From assembly GCF_001610835.1 (NCBI RefSeq), contig NZ_CP011270.1:5908001-5972000 (forward strand): 64,000 nt of DNA, written 5' to 3'. The DNA comes from Planctomyces sp. SH-PL14 (lineage in GTDB: Bacteria; Planctomycetota; Planctomycetia; Planctomycetales; Planctomycetaceae). The translations under genes were made by a program, and so were the position numbers. Below, piece by piece: positions 1-8,747 of the stretch. Below the pieces are notes generated by a model, which worked only from the letters and a program-made list of their open reading frames with translations, did no database searches and had not been told where the DNA came from. The number at the start of each line of letters is the position of its first letter. The stretch's first letter is position 1.

Positions 1-275
1 CCGAGGGGAGAATCCCCTTTGCCCGCCGGAGGCTTTGGCCCGTCGAGAGATGTCTGAAGAGCCCGTGTCCCAGCGCGGACACCGTGCCGTATGCCCCCTC
101 ACAACACGCTGGGAGTCCAGCGCGAGCGAGGGGTTCTCAACGCCGGTTCCACAAAGGGTGTGTCCGTCGTTTACCACGGTTCCTCATGGAAGCGCCTCCG
201 GCGGCAAGGGGTGCCCCCTTGACCCCGGCTGCCGTAGCACGTTGGGTTTGAGCAAGCACAGCCGTGCCGGCGAGG
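1..275 (-). repeat. Intergenic structured repeat, copy A (reverse orientation, cut by window start)
   Basis: This is the reverse-strand copy of a dispersed intergenic element described in full at 10275-10601. The right-end core (reverse complement of GCCTCCGGCGGGC) lies at about 21-33. The left-end core, with GCCTCCGGCGGCAAGGGG on the plus strand, lies at about 196-230, followed by the GTTGGGTTTGAGC block. The outer part of the right end is diverged or lost at the window edge. No gene is supported in this stretch; the short reading frames here are by-products of the repeat. Confidence 0.8.
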
Positions 276-379
276 ACGGTGGTTGAACGGTCGGTTCCGC
301 CTACACTACAGCCTGACCTGAATATCAACCGTTGCCCCCGCGCTCCGCATCGGACGTCCGCTTCAACCACCAGCGTGCC

Positions 380-1648
380 ATGCAGCCCCAACCCGCCTCG
401 CGGCGTTCCTTCCTCAAAACCTCCCTCGCCCTCGCGGCGTCCGCCTCCGCCCTCTCGCACGGCGAACAACTCCTTGCCGCCGACGGCGACGCCCCCCTCA
501 TCGCCTACATCGGCACCTTCAGCTCCCCTTTGAGCGACGTCCTCCCGACACAGGTGGACCTCCCCCCCGGCAACGGCCGCGGCATCCACATCTTCCGCGT
601 CGATCGCCAGACCGGAGCGATGACTCCCGCCGGCGTCCATGAACTGGGGACGAGCCCGAGCTGCCTGGCACTCAACAAGGCCGGAACGCGGCTCTATTCC
701 GCGAATGAGACCGACCGAGTTGGCGAGACGAAGGAAGGGACCGTCAGCGCCTTCTCGATCGACCGCAAGACCGGCCAGCTCACGCTGCTCAACACCGTCC
801 GCTCCGGCGGCGCGGGACCGACCTACGTCAGCCTCCATCCGAGCGGCCGGTTCCTGCTTGTGGCGAACTACTTCGGCGGATCGGTCGCGGTCCTGCCGGT
901 CCAGACCGACGGCCGGCTCGGCGAGCCGACCGACGTCCAGAACGACGCCGGGCCGATCGGCCCGGCCCGCGCCAAGAACGCCCCTCCGGGAAGTTTTGCG
1001 TTCAGCGGACATGACCGGACGCACGCCCACATGATCCAGGCCGATCCGTCGGGGAAGTTCGTCCTGCACGTCGATCTCGGGCTCGACCGGATCTATGTCT
1101 GGAAGTTCGACGACCAGAACGGAAAACTCGTCGCCAATGACCCCGCCTGGGTGGAGCTGCCACCCGGGGACGGGCCGCGGCACTTCCACTTCCATCCCAA
1201 CGGACGGTGGTTCTATTCGATCCAGGAAGAGGGCTCGACGATCGTCCTCTTCGACTACGACGCGAAGGCGGGGCGGCTCACCGCGCGGCAGACGGTCTCG
1301 ACGCTTCCGACGGGGTTCGGGGGGAGTAACTTCTGCTCGGAGCTCCTGGTTTCCGAGGATGGGAAGTTCGTCTACGCCGGGAACCGGCTGCACGACAGCA
1401 TCGGGATCTTTGCGATCGGAGCGGACGGGACGCTGACGCACGTGGCGGACGAATGGACGCGGGGGAACTATCCGCGGAGCTTCACCTTCGATCCGACGGG
1501 GCGGTTCCTGTATTGCGGGAACCAGCGGGGGGATAACGTGGCGGTCTTCGCCGTCGATCGCGCGACCGGCCTGCTGAAGTTCACCGGGCAGTACGTGCCG
1601 GTGGGGAACCCGTCGCACATCGTGTTCTTGGAGGGGGACTCGCGATAG
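380..1648 (+). CDS. Tat-exported lactonase / 6-phosphogluconolactonase-like seven-bladed beta-propeller
   Basis: The 422-residue product belongs to the lactonase (YbhE/Pgl, Pfam Lactonase) family, in which members hydrolyse 6-phosphogluconolactone or act on related substrates. It starts at the ATG at 380 because a twin-arginine signal (RRSFLKTSLALAASASALS, residues 8-26) follows; a longer upstream start would bury it. Propeller blades show as repeats such as GRFLLVANYFGGSVAVL, GRFLYCGNQRGDNVAVF and DGKFVYAGNRLHDSIGIF. The ISKA-like block AHMIQADPSGKFVLHVDLG and the HFHFHPNGRWFYSIQE block are typical of the family. Export makes a role in the cytoplasmic pentose phosphate pathway unlikely, so the substrate is probably an extracellular lactone or sugar; this is inference. 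Fold assignment is firm, reaction is not. Confidence 0.88.
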   Translation: MQPQPASRRSFLKTSLALAASASALSHGEQLLAADGDAPLIAYIGTFSSPLSDVLPTQVDLPPGNGRGIHIFRVDRQTGAMTPAGVHELGTSPSCLALNKAGTRLYSANETDRVGETKEGTVSAFSIDRKTGQLTLLNTVRSGGAGPTYVSLHPSGRFLLVANYFGGSVAVLPVQTDGRLGEPTDVQNDAGPIGPARAKNAPPGSFAFSGHDRTHAHMIQADPSGKFVLHVDLGLDRIYVWKFDDQNGKLVANDPAWVELPPGDGPRHFHFHPNGRWFYSIQEEGSTIVLFDYDAKAGRLTARQTVSTLPTGFGGSNFCSELLVSEDGKFVYAGNRLHDSIGIFAIGADGTLTHVADEWTRGNYPRSFTFDPTGRFLYCGNQRGDNVAVFAVDRATGLLKFTGQYVPVGNPSHIVFLEGDSR

Positions 1649-1659
1649 AGGGGAGTGAT

Positions 1660-1722
1660 CGCGCCTCCGGCCGGCAGGAGGCTGGCCCCTGCACCCCCGC
1701 CAGGGCCAGCCCTGGACCCGAC
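1660..1722 (+). repeat. Fragment of the intergenic structured repeat (right end)
   Basis: The stretch after the lactonase stop resembles the right-end module of the dispersed repeat: a CCTCCGGCCGGCA block, then a cytosine-rich block, then CCAGGGCCAGCCCTGGACCC. The last hairpin (arms CCAGGGC and GCCCTGG) corresponds to the CCAGGGG/CCCCTGG hairpin of the full copies, with a paired change. No coding content is seen between 1649 and 1817. Confidence 0.5.
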
Positions 1723-1817
1723 AGGAGAGACTGTCCGCCGCGTCGTTCGAGTCACTCTCGACACATCCTCGACGAGAACTGTCATTCGCGAACGGGCAAT
1801 CCGGAGAAGTTCGGGCC

Positions 1818-2276
1818 ATGAGATCGGTCTTTGCCTTCCTGCGGGACGTGACGGAGGAGCAGGTCGCCGAGGAACTGGAGCGGCTCTATCCGTGGCCCGA
1901 CCGGCCAGTCGGGCGGAAGAAGGATTCCTGGGGCCTTCTGGAAGAGGAGCAGTGCTATCTGTGGATCTACTTCGCTGACAACTTTGACCGCGAGTTTGAC
2001 CCGGAGGAATGGGCTCAACTCGTTCATCAGCTTGGAGCGGAACCCACCGTCGTCGTCATGGCGGACGTGACCAGCCGTCATCCCGGCCATCGGCAAGTCC
2101 TGGGGTTCCTGACAAGCCTCCTCCAGGCATTCACCGGGGCGGCCATGGACGACTACACGCTTCACCTGTGGTCGCTGGAGGAGCTGCAAAGCGGCCATTA
2201 CGTCGAAGGTCACCCGTTCTTCGACTCTCGAGGGTGGTCGGCTGAGATAGACAGCCGATTGGACGACCCGCGTTGA
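1818..2276 (+). CDS. Hypothetical protein, 152 aa
   Basis: I do not recognise this protein. It is 152 residues, acidic, with no signal peptide or membrane segment, so it is likely a small cytoplasmic protein. The N-terminus (FAFLRDVTEEQVAEELERL) looks helical, followed by a strand-rich core (QCYLWIYFADNF, PTVVVMADVTSRHPGH). Third codon positions are strongly G/C, as in neighbouring real genes, and the ATG at 1818 is the first in frame. It stands alone between the lactonase and the Hint-domain gene, each separated by more than 130 bp. Confidence 0.65.
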   Translation: MRSVFAFLRDVTEEQVAEELERLYPWPDRPVGRKKDSWGLLEEEQCYLWIYFADNFDREFDPEEWAQLVHQLGAEPTVVVMADVTSRHPGHRQVLGFLTSLLQAFTGAAMDDYTLHLWSLEELQSGHYVEGHPFFDSRGWSAEIDSRLDDPR

Positions 2277-2416
2277 GAACGCCCCGTCTGTTTACGTTCT
2301 CCAGGGATTTTATTTGATCGCCTGCTAATGATCGAAGACCATGTAAAACTTCGGTCGTCTGTCCGTTCACTTCCTGACGACGACTGCCGCCGCTTCCTCA
2401 GTGCTCGGAGAAGGCC

Positions 2417-4309
2417 ATGCTCAGAGCCGTGATTCTTGGTGCCGTCCTCGGGCCTCTGGCCTCCGAGGCACTGGTCTCCGCTGGTCCCCCCAAGGCAACG
2501 AATGCCACCCGGGCGACCGTTTCCGCAAATCCCGGAACGATCGCCGGGGAGACCGTCACCATCGCGCTCGAAAAAGAGCTGGCGGGCGATAACGCCGCGC
2601 GCCTGTCTCTGTTGCGCGAACGCCTGTCTGGATCGCCGGACGATGCGGCGGCCCACTGGCACCTGGGTGAGGTCCAGGTCGGAGAAGAATGGGTTCCCTA
2701 CGAGCGGGTTGCCGATCACGGCAACCGCTGGCGGGAGCTGTACCGGTATCGGGAGGAGCGGTCCAGAAAGGGAGCGACCGTCGACGATCAGCTCTTCCTG
2801 GCGGACGGCGCCCGTGCTCACCACCTGTTCGATGAAGAACGGGCGCACCTCTCCCAGGTCGTCGCGCTCAACGCATTTCATCAGGAGGCGAACGAGCGGC
2901 TCGGAAACGTTCTGGTCAATTCCCAATGGATCTCGCGCGAATCCGTTGAGCGCTCAATGAGCGCGCAGTCGCGATGGAATCGAACGCTGGCGACGTACGG
3001 CCCGGAGGCGGCGCGACGCGTCCAGGCGTGGCGAAAGCTGTCGGAGAAGAAGTTTGCGCAGATCGCCGATCCCTTTGCGGACTGGGGCGACCCCGAGCGG
3101 CTGTTCGCGCTGGAGCAGGCGGTCGGTGACTCGGGGGACGTGGTTCACCGGGCGTACCTGAAATGGCTCGGCACGCTCGACTGCTACGAAGCCACGATCG
3201 CCATTGCCCGCCAGGCTATTTTTTCGGAGGAGGCCGAGGTCCGCCTGGAGGCGATGCACGCGCTGAAGAGCCGCTCTCCGGAGGACTACCTGCAGCAGCT
3301 CGTCGGCAGCATCCGGAAGTATCAGGCCGCGGAGACCAAGGGGCCGTCGTCTTCCCAGGGCGGGCACACCGCCGCGTTTCAATGGGAAGACATGGATACG
3401 GTCTGGAGCGCGCATTTGACACTGCGTCAGCCCGTACAGGTCATCGATTTCCTGCCCGCCCGCAGACGAGGTCGGAGAGGCGTCACAAGGGTGGTGATGC
3501 CCCAGAACAACTACCTTGAGTCCAGGCTGGCGCTGGCGGTGGACTTCTGTCGTCTGGAGGCGGAGCATCTGGCGGCGACGGCCGAGTTCCGGAACAGCCG
3601 CGTCTTCCGCACGCTCTCTGTCGCCTTCGACCGAACGATTGACGAGCCGCAGGAGGCCTGGGACCTGTGGCGGGAGGTTGCCGACACCGGTCTGATGCGG
3701 CAGCGGCTCTCGTGGAACTATGAGGAGGGATGGTATGTGGACCAGCGGCAGCGGATTCGACGCGGCCCCGCGACGCCCGTGGTTTATTCGAGGGTCACGA
3801 TCGGCGCTGGATCGTGCCTCGTGGCGGGCACGCCGATCGTCACGGAAACCGGGCCGCAGGCCGTGGAGTCGATCATGCCGGGAGACCGGGTTCTGACTCA
3901 GGATCCCGAGACCGGGGAGCTGGTCTTTCAACCCGTGCTGGCCCGGACGCAGCGGGAGAAGGCGAAGCTGTTCCGTCTCAAGACGGCGGACAATGAGATC
4001 ACCTGTTCCCAGGGGCATCCGTTCTGGGTCAACGGACTGGGCTGGGTCCAGGCCCGAGCCCTCGAGGTCGGGATGCCGCTCCACACCGTCCTGGGCTCGA
4101 CGGAGGTGACGTCGATCGAGTCCGCGGGCGAGGGGACTGTTCACAACCTGGTCGTGGCGGACGCGCACACCTACTTCATCGGGAAGACGAACGCTTACCT
4201 GAGCCATGACGTGACGCGCCGTCAGCCGACCAATGCGCTGATCCCCGGGCTTCAGCCGACCTGGCAGTCGCCAGACTCGGAGGAGGAGCGTCCGATCACG
4301 GCGCGTTGA
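2417..4309 (+). CDS. Secreted protein with C-terminal Hint (intein/hedgehog-like) domain
   Basis: The 630-residue protein starts with a probable signal peptide (MLRAVILGAVLGPLASEALVSA). Residues about 30-460 are mostly helical and unrecognised; a tetratricopeptide-like stretch follows the start (LSLLRERLSGSPDDAAAHW). A Hint domain begins at Cys467 in GAGSCLVAGTPIVTETG, with the block QAVESIMPGDRVLTQDP, the histidine motif TCSQGHPFWVNGLGWVQA, and an end resembling splice block G (HNLVVADAHTYFIG, then SHD). Hint domains catalyse self-cleavage at the first Cys. The penultimate position usually occupied by His-Asn is His-Asp, and only about 33 residues follow, so a true intein splice or a large C-terminal toxin is unlikely; autocleavage is possible. 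Family knowledge supports the domain call, but the role is unknown. Confidence 0.82.
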   Translation: MLRAVILGAVLGPLASEALVSAGPPKATNATRATVSANPGTIAGETVTIALEKELAGDNAARLSLLRERLSGSPDDAAAHWHLGEVQVGEEWVPYERVADHGNRWRELYRYREERSRKGATVDDQLFLADGARAHHLFDEERAHLSQVVALNAFHQEANERLGNVLVNSQWISRESVERSMSAQSRWNRTLATYGPEAARRVQAWRKLSEKKFAQIADPFADWGDPERLFALEQAVGDSGDVVHRAYLKWLGTLDCYEATIAIARQAIFSEEAEVRLEAMHALKSRSPEDYLQQLVGSIRKYQAAETKGPSSSQGGHTAAFQWEDMDTVWSAHLTLRQPVQVIDFLPARRRGRRGVTRVVMPQNNYLESRLALAVDFCRLEAEHLAATAEFRNSRVFRTLSVAFDRTIDEPQEAWDLWREVADTGLMRQRLSWNYEEGWYVDQRQRIRRGPATPVVYSRVTIGAGSCLVAGTPIVTETGPQAVESIMPGDRVLTQDPETGELVFQPVLARTQREKAKLFRLKTADNEITCSQGHPFWVNGLGWVQARALEVGMPLHTVLGSTEVTSIESAGEGTVHNLVVADAHTYFIGKTNAYLSHDVTRRQPTNALIPGLQPTWQSPDSEEERPITAR

Positions 4310-4327
4310 ACGCGACGCGGAGCCGCA

Positions 4328-4870
4328 TCACGCCTTGGGCCACATCGCTCCAAAGAGGCTGGCGACGATGACGGCGTAGAGGACCGACTCGACGATGTGT
4401 CCGACGATCCGGCAGCGGAACCAGATGGCGTGCTGGACGAGGGCGGCCAGGAACGTCATGAGCGAGGCGGTCGAGACGAATCGGAAGACCGTCAGGAAGT
4501 CGGCGCCCGCGGGGATCGCCAGCCGCGCGAGGTAGGCGAGGCCGATGCAGACCACAAAGAAGTAGAGGAGCGTGAGGGCGAGGTTCCGGCCCATCGTCAT
4601 GCCGGGGAAGAGCGTCAGGACCCCCATGGGTCCCCGCTGCATCTTGGTCATGTATTCCTCGCTCTGCTTCGTCCCGGGGTCCATGCCGGGGACCATGTAG
4701 TTGCCGGGCTGGGCTCCGACTTGCCTTAGGGCGTCGAGGACCGGGTCTTCGTCCGGGAGCTTCTTCCAGTCCTGTGCGTGGAGGCCGAGGACCATCCAGG
4801 AGAGGAAGCTGGTGAAGAACAGGGCGACGGTCGCGAGGACGATCGGGAGAAACAGCGGCTGGATCAGCAT
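4328..4870 (-). CDS. Hypothetical multi-pass membrane protein, 180 aa
   Basis: The 180-residue product has a clear N-terminal membrane segment (PLFLPIVLATVALFFTSFLS) and about three more in the C-terminal half (LALTLLYFFVVCIGLAYLA, TASLMTFLAALVQHAIWF and VESVLYAVIVASLFGAMW). Between them lies a soluble loop of about 65 residues rich in Pro, Gly and Met (VPGMDPGTKQSEEYMTKMQ). I recognise no named family. The gene is convergent with the Hint-domain gene, whose stop lies about 20 bp away, and it has an ATG at 4870 with no better alternative. Confidence 0.7.
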   Translation of the reverse strand: MLIQPLFLPIVLATVALFFTSFLSWMVLGLHAQDWKKLPDEDPVLDALRQVGAQPGNYMVPGMDPGTKQSEEYMTKMQRGPMGVLTLFPGMTMGRNLALTLLYFFVVCIGLAYLARLAIPAGADFLTVFRFVSTASLMTFLAALVQHAIWFRCRIVGHIVESVLYAVIVASLFGAMWPKA

Positions 4871-5067
4871 GGTGGTGTCCTCTGGAAGCCCGGACGAGAA
4901 GGTGGCGGAGGGCGTGACGACCGCGATGCCCGTCAGGCTAGTTCGAGGGGGAACCCGCGGGAAGCGTCCGTTGGCGGGTGAGTGGTCTCGTCAGCTTTAG
5001 CCACTGCTTCGTACACTGGCGTGCGGTGAGGAATCGATCTTTCGAATCGCTTGGAGGCCAGCGAAAC

Positions 5068-5727
5068 ATGCGCGTCACCCTGCTGCTGATCGTCAGCTTT
5101 GCCGTCGCCGGGTGTCAGAGAGGCGGGACGCCGCCGAAGGGGGAGGCGGCCGCCCCGCCGAAGCGGCCGGACAATGAGGTCCGTACGGTCTTCCGTTCAG
5201 ACGATGCGACCTACGTCGTCGCACCGGACCGGACGGGCGGACTGGAGATCACCCCGCACGACTGGATCGGCGGGCAACTCGTGGCGCGTCCCCGTGCGGA
5301 GGTGATTCCGTTTCCGCGGAAGGAGACACTGGGAAAGATCGGGGCGATCCGCTGCGATGAACAGTTCGGCTCGATCGTCTGTGTCGCGGTGTATGGCAAG
5401 GGGCCGTCGAATCCCGATGCGCCGCGGTGGTTGTGGCACTGGTTCAACGGAGAGCGGTGGCGGACGGGAAAGATCGACGCCCCCGCCCAGAGCTTTTGCT
5501 CGGCGGTGTTCTCTCACGGGCGGGACAATATGCGGGCCGTGTTTGAGGTCTTTCGGGAAGACGGGAAAGAGCAGCGGCACGGAGCGCTGATCTACGACAA
5601 CCCCTGCATGAGCAGCGCCAGCGATGAAGGGGACGGGGGCTGGTTTCACCCCGCGGCGGACCTGCTCGACCCCAAGGCGCTGAAGTCGTCGCCTCTGGCG
5701 ATGCCGGAGGCTCCTCGGGGGACGTGA
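5068..5727 (+). CDS. Putative lipoprotein, 219 aa
   Basis: The ATG at 5068 was chosen because it gives a lipoprotein signal (MRVTLLLIVSFAVAGCQRGG, lipobox VAGC with Cys16) and is preceded by a GGAGG motif about 11 bp upstream. The mature part is strand-rich with several Trp residues (PRWLWHWFNGERWRTGKID), suggesting a beta-propeller-like or WD-like compact domain on the outside of the cytoplasmic membrane. No family is recognised. It is convergent with the Tat-exported protein at 5811-6254. Confidence 0.68.
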   Translation: MRVTLLLIVSFAVAGCQRGGTPPKGEAAAPPKRPDNEVRTVFRSDDATYVVAPDRTGGLEITPHDWIGGQLVARPRAEVIPFPRKETLGKIGAIRCDEQFGSIVCVAVYGKGPSNPDAPRWLWHWFNGERWRTGKIDAPAQSFCSAVFSHGRDNMRAVFEVFREDGKEQRHGALIYDNPCMSSASDEGDGGWFHPAADLLDPKALKSSPLAMPEAPRGT

Positions 5728-5810
5728 GTCAGCGAGCGGCGCGGCTTTTTGAGGGACGGCGATCGTGCTCCGATCGGAGTCAACGCAATCGAGGCTCGTT
5801 CCCCTTCCAA

Positions 5811-6254
5811 CTACGCGGGGCCGGCTCCGGCGTCGGTGATGGTCGGGATCATGATCGACGAGCCGTCCGGGTATCGGAGGTGGATCGAGTCGTAGGTGCC
5901 GCCGGTGTACGGGGCCTTCGTGTACTGGGCCGGGATCGGCGTCAGCAGCAGGGCCCAGATGCCGGGGAGTGTTTTGATCTTCACGTCGAGGATCAGGATC
6001 CTGGGATTGATCCCCTGCGGAGCGGCGGGGGTCACGATCGCTACGACTCCCAGTCCCCCCTCGCCGTAGACCCCTTCGACGACGAGCTTCGTCTCCGTCC
6101 CCTCGGTCACCGCCCAGGCCCGCCAGCGGTCTTTCGGAGGCTCGGGGCGCTCCGGACGGAGGGCGGGGTCCTGGGCGGCGACTGTTCCCGCGAGAGCGGC
6201 CAGGCTGGCGGTGGCGGCCAGTTTCAACGAATCGCGGCGCGTGACGTCGGTCAT
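5811..6254 (-). CDS. Tat-exported hypothetical protein, 147 aa
   Basis: This 147-residue protein has a twin-arginine signal at its N-terminus (RRDSLKLAATASLAALAGTV, residues 6-25) and cleavage likely after AQ. The mature domain is short and mostly beta (TKLVVEGVYGEGGLGVVAIV, PRILILDVKIKTLPG). I recognise no catalytic motif. Its stop faces the stop of the lipoprotein gene about 80 bp away. Confidence 0.66.
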   Translation of the reverse strand: MTDVTRRDSLKLAATASLAALAGTVAAQDPALRPERPEPPKDRWRAWAVTEGTETKLVVEGVYGEGGLGVVAIVTPAAPQGINPRILILDVKIKTLPGIWALLLTPIPAQYTKAPYTGGTYDSIHLRYPDGSSIMIPTITDAGAGPA

Positions 6255-6406
6255 GGCTTGGGTCCTGCGGGCCAGGGGACAGGGTTCTCCTGAGGCGAAC
6301 GGAGAGACCCGAAGTGTCGCAAGCCGGCGGCGGACGGATCAAGTCCCTCGGGAGGCATTGAGACCACCGGTGCCGACGGCCATCCAGCCAGACCTGTCGT
6401 ACTCTG

Positions 6407-7360
6407 TCAGTCGACTCGCACTCGGGTGGCCTCTTTGGCCATCCGGCTGCCGAGCCAGGCGCCCGCCAGTCCTCCGATCAGGAAGTACCCTTCCTGCTGA
6501 TGCTGAAACAGCCGGAGCTCAAAGTAGATCCGGGTCGCCTCTTCCCAGCTGACGAGCTCTTGAAACTGCTTCTCGACCAGCGTCCGCGTTCCCCAGATGT
6601 TGCCGGCCAGCACCGCCGCGACGGTGGCGGCGGCGGTCAGCATTCTCAGCAGGAAGGACGTTCCTCCGGCAAAACTGACCACCGCAACGGAAAACATGAT
6701 CGCCGCGAAGAACGGCCCGACCAGCAGCAGCTTGGCCGGTATGGCGATCTGCTGCATCCCTCCCCAGAGGAGCGTATAGAGGCTCGCTCCGACCAGAAGG
6801 GCGGGAACGGCGTAAGTCCATTGCACGGGAGCGGTGTCCTGCAGTTCGCCGACCGCCGCTTCATCCCGAACCCGCGCCAGGCAGTTCTCACAGGCCGGAA
6901 CGTAGTGGTTATCGATCATCATCAGCGTGTTCGGCACGGCCGTGCCGCACACTCCGCAGTGCGGGATCGTCGGCTCGGCCCCGAACGCGCGGAAGTCCTG
7001 AATGAGGTTCGTCGGGAGATCGAAGAACTGCTTCTCCGTGAGGCGTTCCAGCCGCTGCGGCGTCAGCTCCATCTCCACCTGATTGGGATGGTTTCCGGTC
7101 TCGCCCCGGACACCGCGGATCCAGGTGGTCGGCACTCCCGAATTTTTCACGTGGGTGAAGCCTGAAAAGTCTTCCAGGATCTGCGAGTTGATCACCGCCG
7201 CGGGGGCGATGGCGTTGAGTTGGATGCACTGCTGGAAGAGGGCGACGTCGAAGCAGACCCCTTCGTAGATTCCCACGTATCGTCGCGTCCGTTCCGTGTA
7301 ACGGAGTCCGCACCGTGAGACGAGATCCTCAAACGCCGCCTTGGCTTCTGCTGCAGTCAT
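6407..7360 (-). CDS. Hypothetical membrane protein with a zinc-ribbon-like cysteine motif
   Basis: The 317-residue product has a soluble N-terminal half (about residues 1-180) with two CxxC pairs, HCGVCGTAV and PACENCLARV, spaced as in a treble-clef or zinc-ribbon knuckle. Three to four membrane helices follow (YAVPALLVGASLYTLLWGG, LLLVGPFFAAIMFSVAVVSF, MLTAAATVAAVLAGNIWG, FLIGGLAGAWLGSRM). Metal binding is inferred from the motif only. The gene opens with an ATG at 7360 and lies about 145 bp downstream of another minus-strand membrane protein, so the two could be co-transcribed. Confidence 0.68.
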   Translation of the reverse strand: MTAAEAKAAFEDLVSRCGLRYTERTRRYVGIYEGVCFDVALFQQCIQLNAIAPAAVINSQILEDFSGFTHVKNSGVPTTWIRGVRGETGNHPNQVEMELTPQRLERLTEKQFFDLPTNLIQDFRAFGAEPTIPHCGVCGTAVPNTLMMIDNHYVPACENCLARVRDEAAVGELQDTAPVQWTYAVPALLVGASLYTLLWGGMQQIAIPAKLLLVGPFFAAIMFSVAVVSFAGGTSFLLRMLTAAATVAAVLAGNIWGTRTLVEKQFQELVSWEEATRIYFELRLFQHQQEGYFLIGGLAGAWLGSRMAKEATRVRVD

Positions 7361-7505
7361 GTTTTCTGGCCCTGGTCTTGAACGCGGGTCCGCCCTTAGC
7401 CGATTGCCCGAAGTCGCCCGCCCCTCGTCGCCCGCACACGCTAGTCCCGCTCCCGTGTGAAGTCAAATTTCGCATCCCGGGGCGGCGCGCGGGGGGCGGG
7501 GCGCG

Positions 7506-8123
7506 CTACGGTCGCGCACGAACGGCACTCATGATCGTCCGCGACCGCGGCTCGCTGATCGCCCGTGCGACGGCGGTTTGCAGACGTTCCAGGTCGGCGG
7601 GCGTTGGCACCTCGCCGGTGAGGTACGCACCACCGCCCGAGTACTCCTCGAGCCGGACGTCTGCAAAGGCCGGGTCCTCGGTCAGGAGCGGCGCGATCTC
7701 CTGCCGCTCTTCCCGGTATCGTCTTTGATAAGCCTGGCGCTCGCCGGCCAGGAACCCTGCGAGGAGCGCGGCGGCGGTGCAGACCGCGAGGATCGCGATC
7801 GCAGCGAAGGTCCGCAGTCCGCGGCGAAGGATTGCTCCTTCGGGAACGTCGCCGGTCCCGGCCGATCTCCTCGCTCCCGCGTCCCGCCAGCAGAGCAGTC
7901 CAACCAGGCCGAGACCAACGGCCGCGCCACCGATCGCTCCCTGGGTCAGGCCGAGGCCGACTCCCACGGAGACCGGATCGAAGCCCGGTTCCCGGCCGCT
8001 TGGCAATACGGTCCGGTAGTACTCGGGAGCGAAGACGCCGAGCAGTCCACCGATCGCGAGCCCGATCGCCGCCAGTAGCAACGTACAGGCGACAATCGTC
8101 GTGACGGCCCCTCGCGCGGTCAT
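7506..8123 (-). CDS. Hypothetical membrane protein with extracytoplasmic BON-like tail
   Basis: The start at 8123 gives a 205-residue protein beginning MTARGAVTTIVACTLLLAAIG, a clean membrane segment; an upstream start would add a charged extension. Three membrane helices (residues about 8-27, 55-75 with GLGLTQGAIGGAAVGLGLVGLL, and 105-125 with FAAIAILAVCTAAALLAG) are followed by about 80 soluble residues. That tail (FADVRLEEYSGGGAYLTGEV, then DLERLQTAVARAISEP) has the beta-alpha pattern of a BON/phospholipid-binding-like or secretin-like module. That resemblance is weak and is stated as inference. Confidence 0.66.
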   Translation of the reverse strand: MTARGAVTTIVACTLLLAAIGLAIGGLLGVFAPEYYRTVLPSGREPGFDPVSVGVGLGLTQGAIGGAAVGLGLVGLLCWRDAGARRSAGTGDVPEGAILRRGLRTFAAIAILAVCTAAALLAGFLAGERQAYQRRYREERQEIAPLLTEDPAFADVRLEEYSGGGAYLTGEVPTPADLERLQTAVARAISEPRSRTIMSAVRARP

Positions 8124-8441
8124 CGGTCTCTCTCCCGTTGCGGACTTTGATCTCCGCCCATGTTGGCACCTTCGCCCCGGCTCCTCGGGCAGCATGGCCC
8201 GACGGCACTGTGCCGGTCAACGATCCGAACGCCGCGGGGATCGAATGAGGGACCGGATGCACTCTGACTTCCTGCGATGTCCGTTTCGGCTTGGCTCGTT
8301 CGCAGAGGGATGACACCGCGTCACGCGAGCGTCCGTTGCTTCGAGCTGAGCGGCAGATGATATTGGCTCCTGTTTGACAGGCCCCTCCCCCGCCCCCCGC
8401 CCCCTGTCACCCGCGGACAAGCCTTTTCAGCGTCAGTCGTC

Positions 8442-8747
8442 ATGCGCGATCGTTGGCAGGATCTTCGAGTTGGCGACCGCGTCCGGCTTTTGCGTGTTCC
8501 TGAGTCCGACCTCCGCCAGCGCGAGCATGAGCTCCGTGTCGGTACGGAGATGCCGGGTTGGACGGCCGATACGCTGGAGCGGATTCTCGCCATCGATCCG
8601 GTCGTGACCATCGATCGCATCGACGAATACGGAGCCCCCTGGTTCAGCTACGAGTTGATCGGGGCGGATGGCGAACCGGAGCACCACTACCTGGCCATCA
8701 CGGAAGATGAGTCGTGGGAACTGGTGGAGGATCCGGGCGTCCCTTAG
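8442..8747 (+). CDS. Small hypothetical protein, 101 aa
   Basis: The 101-residue product opens MRDRWQDLRVGDRVRLLRVP, which has the look of a small SH3-like beta-barrel (DLRVGDRVRLLRVP) followed by a helix (TADTLERILAI) and further strands. No family is named. Third-position G/C bias supports coding. It overlaps the end of the convergent UdgX gene by four bases, so both stops share the same few nucleotides. Confidence 0.6.
   Translation: MRDRWQDLRVGDRVRLLRVPESDLRQREHELRVGTEMPGWTADTLERILAIDPVVTIDRIDEYGAPWFSYELIGADGEPEHHYLAITEDESWELVEDPGVP

Noticed and set aside
137-1819. Long minus-strand frame opposite the lactonase gene
   Set aside because: It is antisense to a gene with a Tat signal and propeller motifs, and its peptide is Arg/Asp/Val-rich without recognisable domains.
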